The translations under genes and the position numbers were made by a program. A stretch of DNA of 64,000 bases. It comes from Ruminococcus sp. (GTDB taxonomy: Bacteria > Bacillota > Clostridia > Oscillospirales > Acutalibacteraceae). The DNA lies in the NCBI GenBank assembly GCA_004555265.1, contig SFIQ01000005.1:62001-126000 (forward strand), given 5' to 3'. The notes beneath the pieces are model-generated. The model was given only the letters and a program-made list of their open reading frames with translations, was not told the DNA's origin and made no database searches. Below, piece after piece: positions 27,197 to 36,533 of the stretch; within the stretch, counting starts at the first letter, position 1; every line of letters begins with the position of its first letter.

Positions 27197-28387
27197 ATGG
27201 CGGTAGCAGGCGTAATTGCAGAATTCAATCCGTTTCACAACGGGCACAAGTATTTGCTGTCCGCGGCGCGTAATGCGGCGGCGGACGGCGTTGCGGTTGT
27301 GCTGGGCGGCAATTTCACCCAACGCGGCGAACCGGCGCTGTGCGATAAGCATTACCGCGCGGCGGCGGCGCTCTGTAACGGCGCGGATTTGGTGTTGGAA
27401 TTGCCGATTGCCTTTTCGCTTGCCACGGCGCAGACCTTTGCTTTGGGCGGCGTCGGGGTGCTTTCCGCTTTGGGGATGGTGGACACGCTCGTATTCGGGA
27501 GCGAATGCGGTGATATTGCGCGCCTTTCTGCGGCGGCAGATGCCGTTGCCGACCCGCGCGCCGAAACCGCATTACAGGAATACTTGCAAAAGGGCTTGCC
27601 CTTTCCCGCCGCGCGCGAAGCGGCGGTTCGGCAGGCGTTCGGGGACGCGGTCGCCGATGTACTGCACAGTCCAAACGATATTCTGGGACTGGAATATCTG
27701 CGCGCCGTGCGTGCGTATCAAGCGCCGTTTTCCTGTGTAGCGGTGCCGCGTGTCGGGCATGCGCATGACGCGCAAAGCCCTTGCGGCGCGTATGCCTCCG
27801 CCACGCTGTTGCGTGAAAAAATCCGCGCAGGGGAGGCGGTGTCCGATTTTATGCCGCAAAATGCATACGAAATCCTGCAAACGGCTGTTCTTCGGCACGA
27901 AGCGCCGTCCGATTACACCAAACTCGACACAGCGGTGCTCGGCTTTTTGCGCACGGCGTCACCCGCCGATTTTACAGGCGTACCCGATGTGTCCGAGGGG
28001 ATTGAAAACCGTATTCTCACCGCCGCAAAAACAGCAAAAACGCTGTGGGCGGTGTTTGATGCGGCAAAAACCAAACGCTATACGCACGCGCGCATTCGCC
28101 GTGTGGTGCTTGCCGCCTTTTTGGGGCTGAAATCCGAGATACAGCAAAACGGCGTGCCGTATATTCGCGTGTTGGGCTTTACCGAGCGCGGAAAATCCCT
28201 GTTGCGCACCGCGCGCGAAACGGCAAAATTGCCAATTGTTATGCGTGCTTCCGATTTGGAAGTCTGCTCCCCCGCGGCGCAGGCACTGTTTCGCTTGGAA
28301 TGCAAGTCCACTGACATTTTTAATCTCACCTTGCCCGAAATTCGTCCCTGCGGCACCGAAATGACCGACAATTTGGTGCGATTTTGA
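27197..28387 (+). CDS. tmcAL: tRNA(Met) cytidine acetate ligase (TmcAL/YlbM family)
   Basis: In Bacillus, TmcAL makes N4-acetylcytidine at the wobble base of elongator tRNA(Met), using acetate and ATP through an acetyl-adenylate. The nucleotidyltransferase motif GVIAEFNPFHNGHKY (residues 5-19, with HNGH) is intact, followed by VVLGGNFTQRGEPALCDK and SPNDILGLEYL. 396 residues fits. ATG at 27197 follows AGAGGAAG by 6 bp. Its position back to back with ackA is suggestive because the enzyme uses acetate, but this may be coincidence. Confidence 0.9.
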   Translation: MAVAGVIAEFNPFHNGHKYLLSAARNAAADGVAVVLGGNFTQRGEPALCDKHYRAAAALCNGADLVLELPIAFSLATAQTFALGGVGVLSALGMVDTLVFGSECGDIARLSAAADAVADPRAETALQEYLQKGLPFPAAREAAVRQAFGDAVADVLHSPNDILGLEYLRAVRAYQAPFSCVAVPRVGHAHDAQSPCGAYASATLLREKIRAGEAVSDFMPQNAYEILQTAVLRHEAPSDYTKLDTAVLGFLRTASPADFTGVPDVSEGIENRILTAAKTAKTLWAVFDAAKTKRYTHARIRRVVLAAFLGLKSEIQQNGVPYIRVLGFTERGKSLLRTARETAKLPIVMRASDLEVCSPAAQALFRLECKSTDIFNLTLPEIRPCGTEMTDNLVRF

Positions 28388-28394
28388 AATTTTT

Positions 28395-28415
28395 TGCAAG
28401 TCTGCTTGCATTTTT
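28395..28415 (+). terminator. Short terminator after tmcAL
   Basis: TGCAAG and CTTGCA pair around TCTG and are followed by TTTTT. The 6-bp stem is modest. Confidence 0.5.
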
Positions 28416-28427
28416 ATAAGTTTTTGC

Positions 28428-28455
28428 TTGATTTTGCGGCGGAAAAGTCTATAAT
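28428..28455 (+). promoter_or_regulatory. Promoter of the RpiR regulator operon
   Basis: TTGATT (28428-28433) and TATAAT (28450-28455) are spaced by 16 bp, about 37 bp before the gene. It could drive the run of genes to ispH-rpsA. Confidence 0.6.
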
Positions 28456-28491
28456 AGAAATACTGAAAATCACAACGAGAAGGAATGGAAA

Positions 28492-29373
28492 ATGAACGAA
28501 CCGTTGCTGGCAAAAATGGAGGAAAGCATCCGCAGGCTTTCCAAAGGGCATAAAAAAATTGCCGCCTATATCAAAGAGAATTATGACAAAGCGGCATTTA
28601 TGACCGCCGCCGCGCTCGGCAAAAAGGTCGGCGTGAGCGAGTCTACCGTGGTGCGTTTTGCAACGGAGTTAGGGTTTAAGGGGTACCCCGAACTGCAACG
28701 CGCCTTACAACAAATGATTAAATCCAAACTGACCGCCGTACAGCGTATGGAGGTTTCGCAAACCCTCATCGGCGACGGCGATATTATCAACAGCGTGCTC
28801 ACCGGGGATATAGAGCTTATCCGCGAAACGGCGGAACGCACCTCGCGGGACGATTTTAAACATGCGCTCGCCGAAATTAACCGCGCGAAGCGGATTTACA
28901 TTTTGGGCGTGCGCTCGTCTGCGGCGCTCGCGTCCTTTTTGGCATTCTATTTCAATTTGGTTTTTGATTCGGTCGTGCTGGTCGATACTTCCAGTGCTTC
29001 GGAAATGTTTGAGCAGATGTTCCGCATTGATGAAAACGATGTCTGTATTGCGATAAGCTTCCCGCGGTACTCCAAACAAACCGTGAATGCCATGCGCTTT
29101 ATTGCAGACCGTAAGGCGAAAATTATCGCCATTACCGATACCGATAAGTCGCCTATTGCCTCTTTTGCCGACTATTTGTTGGTGGCACGCAGCGATATGG
29201 CGTCGGTGGTGGACTCTTTAACCGCGCCGTTAAGCCTCATAAACGCGCTGATTGTCGGCGTAACGCTTTCGCGCCGCGAGGAAGTGTACGATAACTTCAA
29301 TAAATTAGAAGGTATTTGGGACGAATACCAGGTTTACGAAAAAACGGAGGAATTGGCTTCTGATGCAACCTAA
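28492..29373 (+). CDS. MurR/RpiR-family transcriptional regulator
   Basis: An N-terminal RpiR-type helix-turn-helix (residues 1-78; AAALGKKVGVSESTVVRFATELGFKGYPEL split over the motif) is followed by a SIS sugar-phosphate-binding domain (about 110-250; RIYILGVRSSAALA, AISFPRYSKQTV). Such regulators sense phosphosugars and control sugar or amino-sugar genes. No sugar operon is adjacent, so the target is unknown. The gene overlaps the next one by 11 bp, implying cotranscription with a flavoprotein and cmk. 293 residues; the ribosome binding site is GAAGGA. Confidence 0.9.
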   Translation: MNEPLLAKMEESIRRLSKGHKKIAAYIKENYDKAAFMTAAALGKKVGVSESTVVRFATELGFKGYPELQRALQQMIKSKLTAVQRMEVSQTLIGDGDIINSVLTGDIELIRETAERTSRDDFKHALAEINRAKRIYILGVRSSAALASFLAFYFNLVFDSVVLVDTSSASEMFEQMFRIDENDVCIAISFPRYSKQTVNAMRFIADRKAKIIAITDTDKSPIASFADYLLVARSDMASVVDSLTAPLSLINALIVGVTLSRREEVYDNFNKLEGIWDEYQVYEKTEELASDAT

Positions 29374-30613
29374 AAAAGTGTTGGTGGTCGGCGGCGGTGC
29401 CGCAGGCTGTTTTGCGGCGGGCACAGCGGCGGAAAACAACGCAGAGGTGCTTTTGTTGGAGCGCAACGCCAAAATCGGCAGAAAACTGATGATTACGGGC
29501 AAGGGGCGTTGCAATGTCACCAACAACACAGCGGATATAGACGCCTTAATACGCAATGTGCCCTCAAACGGGCGGTTTTTATACAGTGCGTTTTCGGGGT
29601 TTATGCCGCAGGATACCATTGATTTTTTCGAGGATTACGGTGTGAAGCTCAAAACCGAGCGCGGCAACCGTGTGTTCCCCGAAAGCGACAAAGCGTCCGA
29701 TATTGTCGATGCGCTTGACCGGTGGCTTTCGGAAAACGGCGTGAGGAGAATACAGGCGCGCGTCACGGAACTGCTTACGGAAAACGGCGCGGTAAGCGGC
29801 GTCAAAACCGAAGCGGGCGAGACCTATTTTGCCGATTGTGTCATTTTGGCGACAGGCGGCAAATCCTATCCGAAAACCGGCTCCACGGGCGACGGCTATA
29901 CACTTGCGAAAAGCGTCGGGCATACGGTAACGCCCTTGCGCCCGTCCCTGTCGGCACTTGTTTGCCGTGAGGGCTTTTGCAGTGACTGTATGGGGCTTTC
30001 CTTACGGAATGTTGCGCTGACGGTGAAGGACACGAAAACCAAAAAAACGATTTATACCGATTTCGGCGAAATGCTGTTCACACATTTCGGCGTTTCGGGA
30101 CCGATGATTTTGTCGGCGAGCGCACACATGCGCGAAATGGCGCCCGAACGCTACGCCTTATCTGTGGATTTAAAACCTGCGCTGTCCCCCGAAAAATTAG
30201 ACGCGCGCGTTCTGCGCGATTTCGGCGAAAATCCCAACAAAGCGATTGCAAATGTCCTGCCGATGCTGTTGCCACGCGCCCTCGTGCCGGTGGTTTTGCG
30301 GCTGTCGGGTATTCGCCCGAATGAAAAGGTCAATCAGATTACAAAGGCACAGCGGCAAGCCCTCTGCAATACTGTAAAGTCGTTGCACTTAACAGTTATT
30401 GATTTCAATGATATCAAGGAAGCAATCGTGACTTCCGGCGGAATTTCCACGGCAGAAATCAACCCGAAAACAATGGAAAGCAAGTTGTGTAAATGCTTAT
30501 ATCTTGTCGGAGAATTGCTCGATTGCGACGCTTATACGGGCGGATTTAACCTGCAAATTGCCTTTTCGACGGGGCGGCTTGCAGGGTATGCGGCAAGCGG
30601 CGTCAATTTTTAA
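29363..30613 (+). CDS. BaiN/YhiN-family NAD(P)/FAD-dependent oxidoreductase
   Basis: The FAD dinucleotide-binding motif VVGGGAAGCFAAG is at residues 7-19, followed by the HI0933-family signatures KIGRKLMITGKGRCNVTN and ATGGKSYPKTGSTGDGY, and the C-terminal TSGGISTAEINPKTMESK with GGFNLQIAFSTG. Some gut members (BaiN) act in bile-acid reduction, but most are of unknown function, and this sequence gives no basis for a substrate. 416 residues, full length. It overlaps the regulator upstream and lies 21 bp before cmk. Confidence 0.88.
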   Translation: MQPKKVLVVGGGAAGCFAAGTAAENNAEVLLLERNAKIGRKLMITGKGRCNVTNNTADIDALIRNVPSNGRFLYSAFSGFMPQDTIDFFEDYGVKLKTERGNRVFPESDKASDIVDALDRWLSENGVRRIQARVTELLTENGAVSGVKTEAGETYFADCVILATGGKSYPKTGSTGDGYTLAKSVGHTVTPLRPSLSALVCREGFCSDCMGLSLRNVALTVKDTKTKKTIYTDFGEMLFTHFGVSGPMILSASAHMREMAPERYALSVDLKPALSPEKLDARVLRDFGENPNKAIANVLPMLLPRALVPVVLRLSGIRPNEKVNQITKAQRQALCNTVKSLHLTVIDFNDIKEAIVTSGGISTAEINPKTMESKLCKCLYLVGELLDCDAYTGGFNLQIAFSTGRLAGYAASGVNF

Positions 30614-30634
30614 TATAAAAAGGAGACAGTTTTC

Positions 30635-31294
30635 ATGAATGTTGCCATTGACGGCCCCGCCGGGGCGGGAAAAAGTACCATCGCCCGTGCGGCGGCAAAG
30701 AAATTGGGCTTTATTTATGTCGATACGGGTGCGTTGTACCGTGCGGTCGGTGTGTATTCCCTGCGAAATGGGCTGGACACCGAAAATCCCGAAACGGTAG
30801 AGGGCACTTTACCGCATATTCAGGTGGAACTGCAATTTCAGGACGGCGTACAGCATGTGCTGTTGAACGGGGAGGATGTGTCCGAAGAGATCCGCACCCC
30901 GCAAGCGTCTATGGCGGCGTCTGCTGTGTCGGCAGTGCCCGCTGTGCGGCGGTTTTTGTTTGATTTACAGCGTGAGATTGCCGCGAAAAACGACTGCATT
31001 ATGGACGGGCGCGACATCGGCACGGTGGTTTTGCCGCAGGCAGAGGTGAAAATCTTTTTGACTGCGTCCCCCGAAACGCGCGCGATGCGGCGGTTTAAAG
31101 AATTGCAGGAGAAAGGCGCTCCCGACACCTACGAAGCGGTGCTTGCCGATTTAAAACAGCGCGATTATAACGATTCCCACCGCGCCGTTGCCCCCCTGAA
31201 ACCCGCCGAGGACAGCGTTTTGGTCGATACTTCCGCGTTGACGCTCCCGCAGTCGGTAGAAAAAGTCATAGAGGTAATTAAGGAGAAACTGTAA
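30635..31294 (+). CDS. cmk: Cytidylate kinase
   Basis: Cmk phosphorylates CMP and dCMP to the diphosphates. The P-loop GPAGAGKST is at residues 7-15, YVDTGALYRAVG follows, and the CMP-binding DGRDIGTVVLPQAEVKIFL region and ARRFKE-like lid are present. 219 residues is normal. AAAAGGAGA precedes ATG. The order cmk-plsC-ispH/rpsA is well known in Clostridia. Confidence 0.95.
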   Translation: MNVAIDGPAGAGKSTIARAAAKKLGFIYVDTGALYRAVGVYSLRNGLDTENPETVEGTLPHIQVELQFQDGVQHVLLNGEDVSEEIRTPQASMAASAVSAVPAVRRFLFDLQREIAAKNDCIMDGRDIGTVVLPQAEVKIFLTASPETRAMRRFKELQEKGAPDTYEAVLADLKQRDYNDSHRAVAPLKPAEDSVLVDTSALTLPQSVEKVIEVIKEKL

Positions 31295-31296
31295 AA

Positions 31297-31941
31297 ATGG
31301 ATTCTGTTTACGATTTTTCAAAGGTAAAAGAATATAAGACCTATACCGCGTTAAAGCCGCTTGCCGCGGTTGTTTGCAAAACCGTTCAGCGGTGCACCTA
31401 TGTCGGTAAGGAAAATATTCCGAAAACGGGCGGTTTTATTTTGGCGTGCAATCACCAAAGCACCTTTGACCCCATCGCGTTGGGCGGTGCGGGCGTGCGC
31501 GTGGTGCACTTTATGGCAAAAGAGGAACTGTTTGAAAACAAGGCACTCGGTACATTTTTAACGCATATGAACGCCTTTCCCGTGGTGCGCGGCAAAGGGG
31601 ATATGACGGCGGTGAATTTTGCCGAGGAGATTATCCGCAACGGCTGGGTGTTAGGGATTTTTCCCGAGGGTACGCGCTCTCCCGATTATAAACCGATGCG
31701 TGCAAAATCGGGCGTGGCGCTGATTGCGAAGCAAACGGGCGCCGATGTACTGCCTGCCGCGATTTATACGGACACCGAATACAAACGCGGCACGAAACTC
31801 ACCGTGCGTTTCGGCACGCTGATTAAAAATGAAGAATTCGGCTTTACGGACGAGGTGAAATCCCGCGAATTAAAGGACGCTTCGCGCCGCATTATGGATG
31901 AAATCACCGCGCTTTGGGAGGAAGGACATTGCAAAAAATAA
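31297..31941 (+). CDS. plsC: 1-acyl-sn-glycerol-3-phosphate acyltransferase
   Basis: PlsC acylates lysophosphatidic acid to phosphatidic acid at the membrane. The catalytic HX4D motif is H53-QSTF-D58, and the glycerol-phosphate-binding FPEGTRS lies near residue 121. 214 residues, a typical short PlsC. It starts 2 bp after cmk and overlaps the ispH-rpsA start by 13 bp. Confidence 0.92.
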   Translation: MDSVYDFSKVKEYKTYTALKPLAAVVCKTVQRCTYVGKENIPKTGGFILACNHQSTFDPIALGGAGVRVVHFMAKEELFENKALGTFLTHMNAFPVVRGKGDMTAVNFAEEIIRNGWVLGIFPEGTRSPDYKPMRAKSGVALIAKQTGADVLPAAIYTDTEYKRGTKLTVRFGTLIKNEEFGFTDEVKSRELKDASRRIMDEITALWEEGHCKK

Positions 31942-34016
31942 CCCTTGCCAAAACCGCCGGCTTTTGTTTCGGCGTGAACCGTGCGGTCAATTTGCTTGAA
32001 AAAATGGTGGAAAACGGCGAAAAAGCGTGTACCTTAGGGCCGATTATTCACAATCCGCAGGTCATTTCCCATTTTGAAAACCACGGCGTGCGCGTCATAG
32101 ACCGCCCCGACGATTGCCATGCGAATGAAACTTTGGTGGTGCGCACCCACGGCGTCGAAAAAGCGGTGCTTTCGGCGGTAGAAGAAAGCGGCAGACCGTT
32201 TTTAAATGCCACTTGCCCGTTTGTCACGAAAATTCATAAAATCGTGCGCGAAAATTCCACACCCGAAAATGTCACTTTCATTGCAGGCGACAGCCGCCAC
32301 CCCGAAGTGGTCGGTATTCGCAGTTACTGCAACGGGCGTTCGTTCGTGTTCAATTCGTATGAAGAACTGCTTTCTATCATAGAAAACCACCCGAATTTAG
32401 ATGAAAACGGGCTGATTTTGGTCTCGCAGACCACTTTTAGCACAAATTCTTTTAAAAAATGTGTAAAAAAAATAAAAATGGTATATACAAATGCCGTAAT
32501 TTTTGATACAATATGTAGTGCGACTGAAGAAAGACAGGCGGAGGCGCAAAAACTTTCGCTCGAAAACGATGCGATGCTCATCATCGGCGGCAGGCAAAGT
32601 TCCAATACTGCCAAGTTGAAAGCCGTTTGCGAACCCAACTGTCCGACTTTTTTGATAGAAACCGCCCAGGAGTTGAATGGCATTGACCTGTCACGGTTTC
32701 ACGCAGTCGGCGTTACTGCGGGTGCGTCAACGCCCGACAGTATAATTAAGGAGGTACTAAAAACAATGTCTGAAAATCTCAATCAAACACAGGCAGAATT
32801 AGTTGAAAAGGAGGAGTCTGCGATGTCTTCTGAAGCAACCAGCTTTGCCGATATGCTTGAAGAATATATAGATACAAGCTCCGACCAAAAGGTCGTTGGC
32901 CATGTTGTCGCGGTTACCCCGACCGAAATTCAGGTCGAAATCACCGGCAGAAAGCACACCGGCTATGTTTCCGCAGCAGAATACAGTAACGACCCCACAG
33001 CCGATATGACGAAAGAAGTCAAAGTCGGCGATGAGTTGAATCTCATCATCATGAAAACCAACGATATGGAAGGGACCGTCGCGCTTTCTAAAAAAAGATA
33101 CGATGCCATTCAAGCGTGGGACGAGTTGTCCGAAGAAAACGAAGCCCCGGTTGAGGGCAAGGTGACCGGCGTTGTCGGGGACGGCAAAGGTTTGTTTGTC
33201 CAATACAACGGCATTCGTGTGTTCATTCCCGCGTCGCTTTCCAAAATCAATCGCAATGATTCGTTGGAGGATATGGTCGGTCAAACGGTTTCCTTTAAAA
33301 TTATTGAGGTTGACCGCCGCCGCCGTCGTGTTGTCGGTTCTATCCGCGCGGCATACAAGGATGTCCGTGCCGCCGCTGAGGAGGCGTTCTGGGCACAGGC
33401 GGAGGAAGGGCAGACCTACACTGGTACGGTGCGTTCGCTTACAAGCTACGGCGCATTCGTTGACATCGGCGGTGTGGACGGTATGATTCACATTTCCGAG
33501 CTTTCTTGGAGCCGCATTAAGCATCCGTCGGATGTTGTTAAAGTCGGCGACACGGTGGAAGTTTACATAAAGGCGCTCGACCGTGAAAACAAAAAGATTT
33601 CTTTGGGCTACAAGAAAGTGGAGGATAACCCGTGGGAAATTCTCAAAAGGGATTATCCTGTCGGTTCGGTGCTCAAAGCAAAAGTTGTCGGCTTGACCAC
33701 CTTCGGTGCGTTCGCCAACATCCTGCCCGGCATTGACGGTCTGATTCACATTTCCGAAATTTCTTACAACCACATCGGCAACCCGGCAGAAGTTTTGAAA
33801 GTCGGCGACGAAGTGGAAGTCAAGCTTTTGGATGTCGATTTCGACAAGAAACGCGTCAGCCTGTCTATCAAAGCGTTGTTAGACCCGCCCGCACCCGCAA
33901 CGGATGCTGCGGAAGGCACCCCCGTTTCGATTGACGAATTGGCGGCGGAGGCTGCCGCAGAAGCGGAAAAAGAAGCAGAAGCAGAGCCTGCTCCCGCAGA
34001 AGCGTCTGCCGAATAA
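31929..34016 (+). CDS. ispH: Bifunctional IspH / ribosomal protein S1-like fusion
   Basis: Residues 1-280 are 4-hydroxy-3-methylbut-2-enyl diphosphate reductase, the last step of the MEP isoprenoid pathway. The three [4Fe-4S] cysteines are C13, C96 and C196, with ATEERQ after the last. Residues about 310-640 are four S1 RNA-binding domains (HTGYVSAAEYS; GIRVFIPASLSK; GAFVDIGGVDGMIHISELSW; GAFANILPGIDGLIHISEISY). The tail is Ala/Glu-rich and disordered. The fusion is known in Clostridia, where it supplies both IspH and an S1-like translation factor. TTG at 31929 follows GGGAGGAAGG by 5 bp. 695 residues. Confidence 0.93.
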   Translation: MQKITLAKTAGFCFGVNRAVNLLEKMVENGEKACTLGPIIHNPQVISHFENHGVRVIDRPDDCHANETLVVRTHGVEKAVLSAVEESGRPFLNATCPFVTKIHKIVRENSTPENVTFIAGDSRHPEVVGIRSYCNGRSFVFNSYEELLSIIENHPNLDENGLILVSQTTFSTNSFKKCVKKIKMVYTNAVIFDTICSATEERQAEAQKLSLENDAMLIIGGRQSSNTAKLKAVCEPNCPTFLIETAQELNGIDLSRFHAVGVTAGASTPDSIIKEVLKTMSENLNQTQAELVEKEESAMSSEATSFADMLEEYIDTSSDQKVVGHVVAVTPTEIQVEITGRKHTGYVSAAEYSNDPTADMTKEVKVGDELNLIIMKTNDMEGTVALSKKRYDAIQAWDELSEENEAPVEGKVTGVVGDGKGLFVQYNGIRVFIPASLSKINRNDSLEDMVGQTVSFKIIEVDRRRRRVVGSIRAAYKDVRAAAEEAFWAQAEEGQTYTGTVRSLTSYGAFVDIGGVDGMIHISELSWSRIKHPSDVVKVGDTVEVYIKALDRENKKISLGYKKVEDNPWEILKRDYPVGSVLKAKVVGLTTFGAFANILPGIDGLIHISEISYNHIGNPAEVLKVGDEVEVKLLDVDFDKKRVSLSIKALLDPPAPATDAAEGTPVSIDELAAEAAAEAEKEAEAEPAPAEASAE

Positions 34017-34041
34017 TCTGAAAATTCAAGACAAAAAGCAG

Positions 34042-34071
34042 GGGGCAGGTGGAGACTTGCCCCCTTTTTTC
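34042..34071 (+). terminator. Terminator of ispH-rpsA
   Basis: GGGGGCAGG and CTTGCCCCC form a stem around TGGAGA, followed by TTTTTT. Confidence 0.88.
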
Positions 34072-34095
34072 TTAAAAAAGAGATGAGGGAAAACT

Positions 34096-35817
34096 ATGCT
34101 CGGTAAAATGATTCCCGCCGCCGTTACCTTAGCGGTAGGCGCGGCAGCGGCAGGGGCTGCCGTAATAAAAAAGAAAAATATTTGCCCGGTTTGCGAAGTT
34201 AAAAAGGCAATGAAGCGTGCCGATGTGCATATCAAAGCTTGTACGCCGTATAACAACGGCGTGGCAAAGACACCCCCGATGGGTTGGTCAAGTTGGAATA
34301 CATTTCGCAACAAAATCGATGAAAATTTGATTTTGGAAACCGCCGACGCCATGCAGAAATCCGGCCTGTTGGCGGCGGGCTACCAATATGTCAATTTGGA
34401 CGACTGCTGGCAAAGCTCCATGCGTGACGAAAACGGCAAATTGCAGGGGGATTTGACCACATTTCCGTCGGGTATTCCCTCACTTGTGCGCCGATTAAAC
34501 GAAAAAGGGTTTAAGGCGGGGATTTATTCTTCCAATGGCACGCTGACCTGTGAGGATTTGCCCGCTTCCTTAGGGCATGAGCGCATAGACGCCGAAACCT
34601 TCGCCGAGTGGGGCATTGAGTATTTCAAATACGATTTCTGCCACCATCAGTATATGCCCACCACCGCCCCGATGATTGACAAAGTTTTAATTGGCGGCGG
34701 CGCGCTGCAAGAAGAAATCGTGCTCGAAGCCGAAAACGGCGAGCTGTACGGCGCGGCGAAAATCGTGGATGACGGCAAAAGTTGTTATGTTACGCGGTTA
34801 GACAGCAATTTGGGCGCAATCAAATTCAGTTTTGTCCAAATTCCCGAAGACGGCGAATATGTGCTGACCTTTGTGGTGCATAAAAAAGGCGAAACCGAGA
34901 AATACGCTGTTGTCACCGTCAACGGGGCGGAACAATATCCCGTGACCTTCCCGCCGACCAAATCTTGGTCGCGCGACGGCAGAACGCAGATAAAAATCCA
35001 CCTGAAAAAAGGCGACAACACCTTGGAAATCCGCAATCCGATTGCTTCCAAAATGGACAGCGCCGCTACGCAGTATATCGCAATGGGCAAGGAGTTAAAG
35101 CGCGCTACGGCAAAATACGCCGCAGAACACGGTGTACCCGAAAAACCGATTGTATTCTCCATTTGCGAATGGGGGTGGAATAAGCCGTATAAATGGGGCA
35201 GTGAAGCGGGCAATCTGTGGCGTACCACGCCCGATATTCAGGCGAATTGGGCGTCGATTGTCGCCATTTACGAAACCAATGTCCGTTTGTATAAATATGC
35301 GTGCGTCGGCGGTTACAATGACCCCGATATGCTTGAAGTCGGCAACGGTAAGTTGACCGTGGAAGAAAATAAGGCGCACTTTACCCTTTGGTGTATGATG
35401 GCGTCGCCGTTGGTTTTGGGCAATGATATTCGCCTGTTCTTAAAAGCGGACGGCTCTGCGGATACGGACAATCCGATTTTGAAAATCCTGACCGATAAAG
35501 ATTTGATTGCCATAGACCAAGACGAAAAATGCGCGCCCTGCCGCCGCATTAAAACCACAGGGCTTTGCGATATTCTTGTGAAACCCCTTGCAAACGGCGA
35601 AGCGGCGATTTGCTTCTTTAACAAAGCGCCAAAGGCAATGCAGATGACAACTTCTCTGAAAGCCGTTTCCAACATGGCGTTTGTCGAGTTGCCGCTGTCC
35701 GCAGACGGCTACACCTGCACCGACCTTTGGGCGAAAACCTCGACAGAGGTGTTGGATGCACTCTCGGCAGAAGTGCCGTCGCATGGCGTCAAAGTGTACC
35801 GCGTAAAAGCGAAATAA
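34096..35817 (+). CDS. GH27 alpha-galactosidase with inserted carbohydrate-binding-like domain
   Basis: This enzyme removes terminal alpha-galactose from glycans such as melibiose or raffinose-type sugars. A single N-terminal membrane helix (about 5-24) may anchor it. The GH27 barrel starts at TPPMGWSSWNTF (59-70) with YQYVNLDDCW; the nucleophile is D180 in YFKYDFC and the acid/base is in DPDML (409-413). Residues about 203-330 form a beta-rich insert (EIVLEAENGELYGAAK, GEYVLTFVVHKKG) resembling a CBM35/CBM6-type module placed inside the barrel. A C-terminal beta domain follows. 573 residues, longer than usual because of the insert. It is flanked by its own ribosome binding site and a terminator, so it is probably monocistronic. 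Confidence 0.9.
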   Translation: MLGKMIPAAVTLAVGAAAAGAAVIKKKNICPVCEVKKAMKRADVHIKACTPYNNGVAKTPPMGWSSWNTFRNKIDENLILETADAMQKSGLLAAGYQYVNLDDCWQSSMRDENGKLQGDLTTFPSGIPSLVRRLNEKGFKAGIYSSNGTLTCEDLPASLGHERIDAETFAEWGIEYFKYDFCHHQYMPTTAPMIDKVLIGGGALQEEIVLEAENGELYGAAKIVDDGKSCYVTRLDSNLGAIKFSFVQIPEDGEYVLTFVVHKKGETEKYAVVTVNGAEQYPVTFPPTKSWSRDGRTQIKIHLKKGDNTLEIRNPIASKMDSAATQYIAMGKELKRATAKYAAEHGVPEKPIVFSICEWGWNKPYKWGSEAGNLWRTTPDIQANWASIVAIYETNVRLYKYACVGGYNDPDMLEVGNGKLTVEENKAHFTLWCMMASPLVLGNDIRLFLKADGSADTDNPILKILTDKDLIAIDQDEKCAPCRRIKTTGLCDILVKPLANGEAAICFFNKAPKAMQMTTSLKAVSNMAFVELPLSADGYTCTDLWAKTSTEVLDALSAEVPSHGVKVYRVKAK

Positions 35818-35845
35818 ACGACAGTAAAAACCGGACGGTTTTCGG

Positions 35846-35875
35846 GCATCCTCCGTAAGGAGGGTGCTCTGTTTA
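35846..35875 (+). terminator. Likely terminator of the GH27 gene
   Basis: GCATCCTCC and GGAGGGTGC form a stem around GTAA; the following sequence CTGTTTATCTTT is only moderately T-rich. Confidence 0.55.
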
Positions 35876-35943
35876 TCTTTACCAATAACTTTTTTACTTT
35901 CGGGTGGTAGTATGGGACAACAAAGATTTAAAGAGGTGAGATT

Positions 35944-36411
35944 GTGACAAAGATTCAAAAAGACGAGTATGTTTTCTTTGCAGATGTTGAAAAAACACAA
36001 GAGTATTATAAAACACATTCGATTTGTGACTGCGTTTGTTGTCGCAATTATTATGCACAAATCAAAAATAAACTCCCGAAATTAAATGATTTTTTAAGTG
36101 AATTTGGAGTTGATATTACAAAGCCGGATGAAATCATGAGTGTTGAAATGGATGATTACATTGATTATTTCAATGTGGATTATACCGTATGCGGAAATAT
36201 GCAATCCATGGGAGAATGTGAAATTGATATATATGATAGTTTATTTTTAAGTATTGTTATCACAAACGGCTTTGCTTCACCCAACGAACAAACAGGAGAG
36301 TATTTTACAATTTCCGTTACGCAAATTACACTCCCTTGGGTGTTAGACGAACCCATCCCCAAAAAAGTTGTTTTAAAGACAAAAAAGTTTCGGGAACGAT
36401 TTAAAAAATAA
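35944..36411 (+). CDS. Conserved hypothetical cytoplasmic protein
   Basis: A 155-residue protein not assigned to a named family. The GTG start follows AGAGGTGAG. No signal peptide or membrane segment is seen. The N-terminus contains a cysteine cluster C-D-C-V-C-C-R-N-Y-Y (about residues 28-37) that could bind metal. The middle is acidic (MSVEMDDYIDYFNVDY), and the C-terminus is basic (KTKKFRERFKK). Its DNA is clearly more AT-rich than both neighbours, suggesting acquisition. It stands alone between a terminator-like hairpin and its own terminator. A role as a cytoplasmic partner or immunity-type protein is possible but unproven. Confidence 0.75.
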   Translation: MTKIQKDEYVFFADVEKTQEYYKTHSICDCVCCRNYYAQIKNKLPKLNDFLSEFGVDITKPDEIMSVEMDDYIDYFNVDYTVCGNMQSMGECEIDIYDSLFLSIVITNGFASPNEQTGEYFTISVTQITLPWVLDEPIPKKVVLKTKKFRERFKK

Positions 36412-36426
36412 GATTTGAAATCAATG

Positions 36427-36456
36427 CTCCGCTTACCATATCAAGCGGAGTTTTTT
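36427..36456 (+). terminator. Terminator of the AT-rich hypothetical gene
   Basis: CTCCGCTT and AAGCGGAG pair around ACCATATC, followed by TTTTTT. Confidence 0.85.
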
Positions 36457-36533
36457 CTTAAAATCACTGCTTAATCAGTACATACAGCGAGCATCGGATT
36501 TTGAAACCAAAATCCATATCACCGGCCGAAAAA

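Noticed and set aside
32799..33773. 324-residue minus-strand frame opposite the S1 domains
   Set aside because: It is antisense to the S1 domains, which are clearly homologous; no independent support.
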